This document shows positions 6,614-9,794 of a stretch of DNA of 9,794 nt, piece by piece. Each line of letters starts with the position of its first letter. The first letter of the stretch is position 1. Under the pieces are notes generated by a model. The model searched no databases, was not told the origin of the DNA, and saw only the letters and a list, made by a program, of their open reading frames with translations. The stretch comes from an uncultured bacterium (GTDB lineage Bacteria; Bacteroidota; Bacteroidia; Bacteroidales; Paludibacteraceae). Where the stretch lies: contig CAMTOX010000045.1 of NCBI GenBank assembly GCA_947074225.1, positions 1 through 9,794 on the forward strand, in the 5' to 3' direction. A program made the translations under genes and the position numbers.

Positions 6614-6621
6614 TATATTTG
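6614..6621 (+). promoter_or_regulatory. Candidate -7 promoter element for the secreted-protein gene
   Basis: TATATTTG matches the Bacteroidales -7 consensus. Transcription would begin near 6628 and leave an unusually long leader of about 158 bases before the ATG at 6786. No clear -33 TTTG is present at the expected distance. Confidence 0.4.
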
Positions 6622-6676
6622 TACAGTTCCAATTGAAATAGCTCCATAAGAAACGCTTTTTAGCCTCCGTTGGTAC

Positions 6677-6755
6677 ATTCTAAAGAGGGTATAGAAAACG
6701 TTATGCAAAGCATCTAAACAAGTTAGAATCTTTAAATATATGTAATTCATATATT
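6677..6755 (+). repeat. Two inverted repeats in the leader of the secreted-protein gene
   Basis: ATTCTAA (6677-6683) pairs with TTAGAAT (6723-6729), 7 bp around 39 bases. Right after it, AATATATG (6735-6742) pairs with CATATATT (6748-6755), a perfect 8-bp stem with a 5-base loop about 30 bases before the ATG. The second hairpin is AT-only except for one G-C pair and is weak. They may be operators or leader structure, or chance. Confidence 0.3.
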
Positions 6756-6785
6756 ACCCAACTCTAATATTAATACAAACATATT

Positions 6786-7355
6786 ATGAAAAAAATTGTC
6801 CTCTTTTTTTTAGTTCTTTCTACTTCCTCACTCTTAACGGCTCAAGAGATAAATAGTACATGGAAATTTCAGGAGCGCCAAAGCGAATATAGTTTAGATG
6901 GAAAAATCATCCCGCTCCATAGTTATGAACTTACTAATAAAAGCAATGAATATATATGGCTATGGTTCGATAAGGGTGAGATTTACCCTGAAGCTAAAAC
7001 TTTCTTGAATCTCTTTTACAAAAACATTGGCGATTTTAGTCTTATGAATATTGCTACCGATCCAAATACCACCTACTATCCACCAACTCCCTTTTACTGT
7101 TTCGTGAAACGTATTCATCCGAATGAATCATTCACTATTACCTTAATAGCTACAGATATGGACAGTGTTGAGCGAGATACTTTAGAAAAAGTGTTGATGC
7201 AATCCCTACGTATCTATCCGCAAAGTAATATTGCTAAGGTGATTCAAGGGTTAGAGTTTGTGGTGAGTCGCAATTCGAAATCGGTGTTCTACGATAGTAA
7301 TACGATTGTTATTCCGCTTGAACTTCTCTCAGCACTTTTACAAGAAGAGGAGTAG
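6786..7355 (+). CDS. Secreted protein of unknown function
   Basis: A 189-residue protein with a clear signal peptide: K2-K3, a hydrophobic core at about 4-16 and a TA-Q cleavage region around residues 19-20. The mature part is a mixed-charge globular sequence, starting S-T-W-K-F-Q-E-R and continuing through S-Y-E-L-T-N-K-S-N-E-Y-I-W-L-W-F (about 46-61). The latter looks like beta strands. There is a single Cys (in Y-C-F-V-K-R, about 104), which need not be a lipid attachment site because it is far from the signal peptide. I recognise no domain and no catalytic motif. The gene stands alone with a long AT-rich leader. The next gene is convergent, 70 bp away. Periplasmic location is the main supportable statement. 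Confidence 0.8.
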   Translation: MKKIVLFFLVLSTSSLLTAQEINSTWKFQERQSEYSLDGKIIPLHSYELTNKSNEYIWLWFDKGEIYPEAKTFLNLFYKNIGDFSLMNIATDPNTTYYPPTPFYCFVKRIHPNESFTITLIATDMDSVERDTLEKVLMQSLRIYPQSNIAKVIQGLEFVVSRNSKSVFYDSNTIVIPLELLSALLQEEE

Positions 7356-7421
7356 CCATTAATTAACTCTCTCTCTGCTACAACAAAAGTCTAACCTTAC
7401 TAAATATTAGTTTGCCATTTG

Positions 7422-7436
7422 GCTCTTACCAAGAGC
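7422..7436. terminator. Weak hairpin at the convergent gene ends
   Basis: GCTCTT (7422-7427), loop ACC, AAGAGC (7431-7436) form a perfect 6-bp stem that includes the stop codon region of the HhH protein gene (7426-7428). There is no T-tract on either side. It may help end transcripts from both directions in the 70-bp convergent gap, but evidence is slight. Confidence 0.25.
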
Positions 7437-8376
7437 TCTTTGTTCTGTTCGTTGGTGGTTGTTCTGGAATGGTGAAGTCCAGATAAGGTACCATTTTATC
7501 GAACCATTCCGGCGGTAACTCCTTCAGAATATTGAGCTGTGGCAGTGAGTCGAGATAACGATGGTTACGACGTAGCTCATAGATGGCTGCTGCCTGATAG
7601 AAATCTATATAAGGGTGTCCTCGCAACCGTTCTACTGACGAGCGGTTTAAAACAATTGGTTTTATGGAATCTCGCTCCACACATAGGTATGGAGAAATAC
7701 GTTCCAAGAGTTCTACATCTATTCCATCCACTTCAACCAGCTGCTCCAGATTATGGTAACCTCCTAATCGCTGTCGGTAAGATACTATACGCATAGCAAG
7801 GGTTGGCCCAATGCCACGTAAAGCTTTTAACTGTGACGTGTCGGCACTATTTAGTTCGATAGATTGGTATAAAAGTGTATCTCTAGCACCTTTCTCCAGG
7901 GGTGTAAGTCTTAAAGTATCAATCTCAATATAGGGAGCTAATGTAGCAAATAGTTCCGGGGTGATGCCATAGATGCGTTGAAACGCCTCAGGAGTGCGGA
8001 ACTCACCTCCTTGCAATCGGTATTTGAGAATATTCTTTACCATCCATGGCTTTAAACCTAATGAGAGTAGGGTAAGGCTGTCGGCACTATTGGGGTCAAA
8101 AGGTCTCAATACAACTACAGGTAAAGCAGGGTGTCGCGCAAAAATAGTATCGTTATAATATCTCTTTTTTACCATTTCATCGTAGCTCGTCATCTGTTCT
8201 TGAAATGCTATTACCTCTGCCTGGAGTTTACGCTCTTCATGTATGGTAGATTCTTGGGCAGTAGGTATAAAAAGTGCTATGGCAGCAATTCCCAAAAGAA
8301 TAACGATTATGAGCATTAGAATGGCTATTTGCTGTGCACGAGTAAAGAAGATAAAATGTTTAAACAGACTGCTCAT
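7426..8376 (-). CDS. Membrane-anchored protein with three ComEA-like helix-hairpin-helix repeats
   Basis: A 316-residue protein. A short cytoplasmic N-terminus is followed by one membrane segment (about 17-37), then a charged linker (about 42-90). Three repeats of about 60 residues follow: 93-152, 174-233 and 241-301. Each begins with an N-S-A-D or N-R-S-S type turn and ends in a P-Y-[IL] motif (A-P-Y-I-E-I, S-P-Y-L-C-V, V-P-Y-L-D-F). Repeat 2 has the classic L-R-G-I-G-P hairpin and binds DNA in the ComEA family. Repeat 1 carries L-G-L-K-P and repeat 3 R-G-H-P-Y, both degenerate. By comparison with ComEA, the protein should sit on the outer face of the inner membrane and bind double-stranded DNA, possibly in DNA uptake. 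No other competence gene is nearby, so the role remains inferred. Confidence 0.88.
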   Translation of the reverse strand: MSSLFKHFIFFTRAQQIAILMLIIVILLGIAAIALFIPTAQESTIHEERKLQAEVIAFQEQMTSYDEMVKKRYYNDTIFARHPALPVVVLRPFDPNSADSLTLLSLGLKPWMVKNILKYRLQGGEFRTPEAFQRIYGITPELFATLAPYIEIDTLRLTPLEKGARDTLLYQSIELNSADTSQLKALRGIGPTLAMRIVSYRQRLGGYHNLEQLVEVDGIDVELLERISPYLCVERDSIKPIVLNRSSVERLRGHPYIDFYQAAAIYELRRNHRYLDSLPQLNILKELPPEWFDKMVPYLDFTIPEQPPTNRTKSSW

Positions 8377-8450
8377 AATACTATATTTCTATTTTTCAAT
8401 GAGTTATTTATTGTTTCTCATACCGCTTTAATAGTGTTATAGAGCAAAAT

Positions 8451-8484
8451 AAATGCCTATGCAGTACAAACTGCATAGGCATTT
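8451..8484 (-). terminator. Strong stem-loop terminator after ansA
   Basis: AAATGCCTATGCAGT (8451-8465), loop ACAA, ACTGCATAGGCATTT (8470-8484) form a perfect 15-bp stem. On the minus strand the stem ends in TTT and runs into ATTTTG, fitting an intrinsic terminator for the asparaginase transcript, about 110 bases after its stop codon. The plus-strand side is also T-rich, so it could act in both directions. It lies 75 bp upstream of the HhH protein start and so separates the two genes. Confidence 0.78.
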
Positions 8485-8595
8485 CTATATCATTTTTTGG
8501 TGTAATATTCGGTCTAAGTTATTTAGACTATTCTGCCTCAGAAATGGGTTATATATTTCTATAAAGTGCTTTCTGTCATTCACCTATGTTACATA

Positions 8596-9630
8596 TTAAC
8601 GAATTAACTCTCCTTTTAAAGAGGTGGTCATGAGTTGTTTCACCTCATTGGTATCGTCATATTTTCCCAAAAGGAACATGAGTTTAGTGGTTGCCGCTTC
8701 CATAGTAAGGTCATATCCACTAATAACTCCTGCTTTCAGAAGGTTAACACTGGTTTCATAGCGTCCCATCTCTACAGAGCCGGCTCTGCATTGAGAAATG
8801 TTCACAATAACAATACCTTTTTCAGTAGCCTCTTTAAGCAGTTCATAAAACCATTCGGCACAAGGGGCATTACCAGAGCCAAAGGTTTCCAAAACTACGC
8901 CGCGAAGTCCAGGAATATTGAGAATAGATTTTACCGTATTGGCGGTAATACCGGGGAATATTTTCAATACAACAATATTGTTGTCGAAGTGCGTGTTAAT
9001 ACTCAATGGTTGTGCAACTGTTTCTCGGTGTATATTATGTTGATAATATTTTATGTGCACACCTGTTTTAGCCAACTCCGGATAGTTGAACGATGCAAAG
9101 GCATTAAACTCTTCTGTATTACGTTTAGTAGTTCGGTTACCGCGCATGAGTTTATCTTCAAAGAATAGAGATACTTCGGGAACCATGGCATCGCCATTTT
9201 CATGTTTTGCTGCGGCGAGTTCAATAGCAGTGATAAGATTCTCTTTGGCATCGCTACGCAGCACCCCTACAGGTAGCTGTGAACCGGTAAAGATTACTGG
9301 TTTTGATAAACCATCGAGCATAAAGCTCAAGGCAGCAGCCGAAAAGGCCATAGTATCTGTGCCATGAAGAACCACGAAACCATCAAACTGGTTGTAATGT
9401 TCTTGAATCACTTCGGCTATCTGAACCCATGAATCGGGTGTGATGTCCGATGAGTCTATCAAAGGATGAAAAGATACTGAAGCTATGTTTATGTTCAGCA
9501 TCTTAAGTTCAGGAATAAAGCTTAGCACTTGTTCCGTATCTAAAGGAGCCAGCGACTGAGTATTCGGGTTTTCACCCATACTAATGGTGCCCCCGGTAAA
9601 GATGAGAAGTACTGAATTTGTTTTTTCCAT
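8596..9630 (-). CDS. ansA: Type I (cytoplasmic) L-asparaginase
   Basis: Hydrolyses L-asparagine to aspartate and ammonia. From the ATG at 9630 the protein has 344 residues, normal for the family, and no signal peptide, which fits the cytoplasmic type I enzyme. Catalytic landmarks are F-T-G-G-T-I-S (11-17) with nucleophile T15, and L-H-G-T-D-T-M-A (88-95) with T91 and D92. Also present are F-T-G-S-Q-L-P-V-G-V-L-R-S-D (114-127) and F-E-D-K-L-M-R-G-N-R-T-T-K (157-169) with the conserved Lys at 160. The D-S-S-D substrate loop is at 59-62. An in-frame ATG at 9663 would add 11 residues. I reject it because a -7 promoter element overlaps that position and the added residues are not family-like. The gene appears monocistronic, ending at a strong terminator at 8451-8484, with a divergent gene upstream. 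Confidence 0.96.
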   Translation of the reverse strand: MEKTNSVLLIFTGGTISMGENPNTQSLAPLDTEQVLSFIPELKMLNINIASVSFHPLIDSSDITPDSWVQIAEVIQEHYNQFDGFVVLHGTDTMAFSAAALSFMLDGLSKPVIFTGSQLPVGVLRSDAKENLITAIELAAAKHENGDAMVPEVSLFFEDKLMRGNRTTKRNTEEFNAFASFNYPELAKTGVHIKYYQHNIHRETVAQPLSINTHFDNNIVVLKIFPGITANTVKSILNIPGLRGVVLETFGSGNAPCAEWFYELLKEATEKGIVIVNISQCRAGSVEMGRYETSVNLLKAGVISGYDLTMEAATTKLMFLLGKYDDTNEVKQLMTTSLKGELIR

Positions 9631-9660
9631 TGGTAATATAAATCTGCTTTTTTGAGTTGA

Positions 9661-9668
9661 CAAAAGTA
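9661..9668 (-). promoter_or_regulatory. -7 promoter element of ansA
   Basis: The minus strand reads TACTTTTG, an exact TAnnTTTG match. Transcription would start near 9654, giving a leader of about 24 bases to the ATG at 9630. This placement rules out the longer start at 9663. The expected -33 TTTG is not obvious. Confidence 0.55.
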
Positions 9669-9770
9669 ATATTTTTTTCGTTACATAACCTATTTCACTG
9701 CTTCATAACCTTTTATTTAAAAGTTATTTAAGCACATACTTTGAATTACATACTCTAAAGTAGATCTTAT

Positions 9771-9794
9771 ATGAAAAAAGTAATTAAATTTGCA
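9771..9794 (+). CDS. Start of a divergent gene, partial (first eight codons)
   Basis: An ATG at 9771 opens a frame reading M-K-K-V-I-K-F-A to the window edge. The two lysines followed by hydrophobic residues resemble the beginning of a signal peptide or membrane segment. Divergent from ansA with about 140 bp between starts. Too little is visible to name it, and it could be a chance ATG. Confidence 0.45.

Larger units (their letters stand above)
6360..6785. other. Divergent intergenic region between the Nim-like gene and the secreted-protein gene
   Basis: This 426-bp very AT-rich stretch separates two divergent starts. I find no convincing coding frame on either strand. It holds promoter-like octamers pointing both ways (6412-6419 minus, 6614-6621 plus) and two inverted repeats in what would be the leader of the plus-strand gene (6677-6729 and 6735-6755). 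Bases about 6425-6600 show nothing I can name beyond one further TAnnTTTG match on the minus strand at 6511-6518. Confidence 0.6.

Noticed and set aside
8635..9367. Plus-strand open frames opposite ansA (up to 177 codons)
   Set aside because: They lie antisense to a clear asparaginase gene, have no recognisable domains, and read like complement shadows.
9631..9663. Longer asparaginase start at 9663
   Set aside because: A -7 promoter element overlaps the codon, and the added residues do not belong to the family's conserved N-terminus.

Overview
This window looks like a chromosomal segment from a member of the Bacteroidota, most likely the order Bacteroidales. Four things point there. The DNA is AT-rich. 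Genes lack clear Shine-Dalgarno sequences. Several starts are preceded by octamers matching the Bacteroidales -7 promoter element TAnnTTTG. The gene families are typical of the group: a long insulinase-type M16 peptidase, a DUF2851 protein, a Nim-like flavin protein, a type I asparaginase and a multi-HhH ComEA-like protein. No species is assigned. I see no transposase, integrase, phage gene, CRISPR array, rRNA or tRNA.

Layout, left to right. Bases 1-1648 (minus) hold the first 549 codons of an exported zinc M16 peptidase that runs off the left edge. Just upstream of it on the same strand is a two-gene module: a DUF2975 membrane protein (1903-2565) and a YozG-type small HTH regulator (1685-1885). 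The DUF2975 start codon lies inside a perfect 9-bp inverted repeat. Upstream again is a tight run of three paralogous two-helix membrane proteins of unknown function (2826-4130, minus). It has the best complete promoter candidate in the window (-33 and -7 elements) about 70 bp before the first gene.

A plus-strand DUF2851 gene (4389-5675) follows. It converges on a previously uncalled 40-residue single-helix membrane protein (5689-5811, minus). The stop codons of both genes lie in the two arms of one hairpin. The small gene sits behind a Nim-like pyridoxamine-phosphate-oxidase-fold gene (5895-6359, minus), and a 13-bp inverted repeat fills the gap between them. A 426-bp divergent intergenic region with promoter-like octamers leads into an unrecognised secreted protein (6786-7355, plus).

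The right end holds a membrane-anchored protein with three helix-hairpin-helix repeats (7426-8376, minus) and a type I L-asparaginase, ansA (8596-9630, minus). A strong 15-bp stem terminator separates them. The first eight codons of a divergent plus-strand gene begin at 9771.

Most of the window is ordinary housekeeping and accessory chromosome. The least explained parts are the three-paralogue membrane operon next to the DUF2975/HTH module, the small membrane protein with its hairpin-rich surroundings, the possible RNA switch over the DUF2975 start, and the nuclease-like residue pattern in DUF2851.
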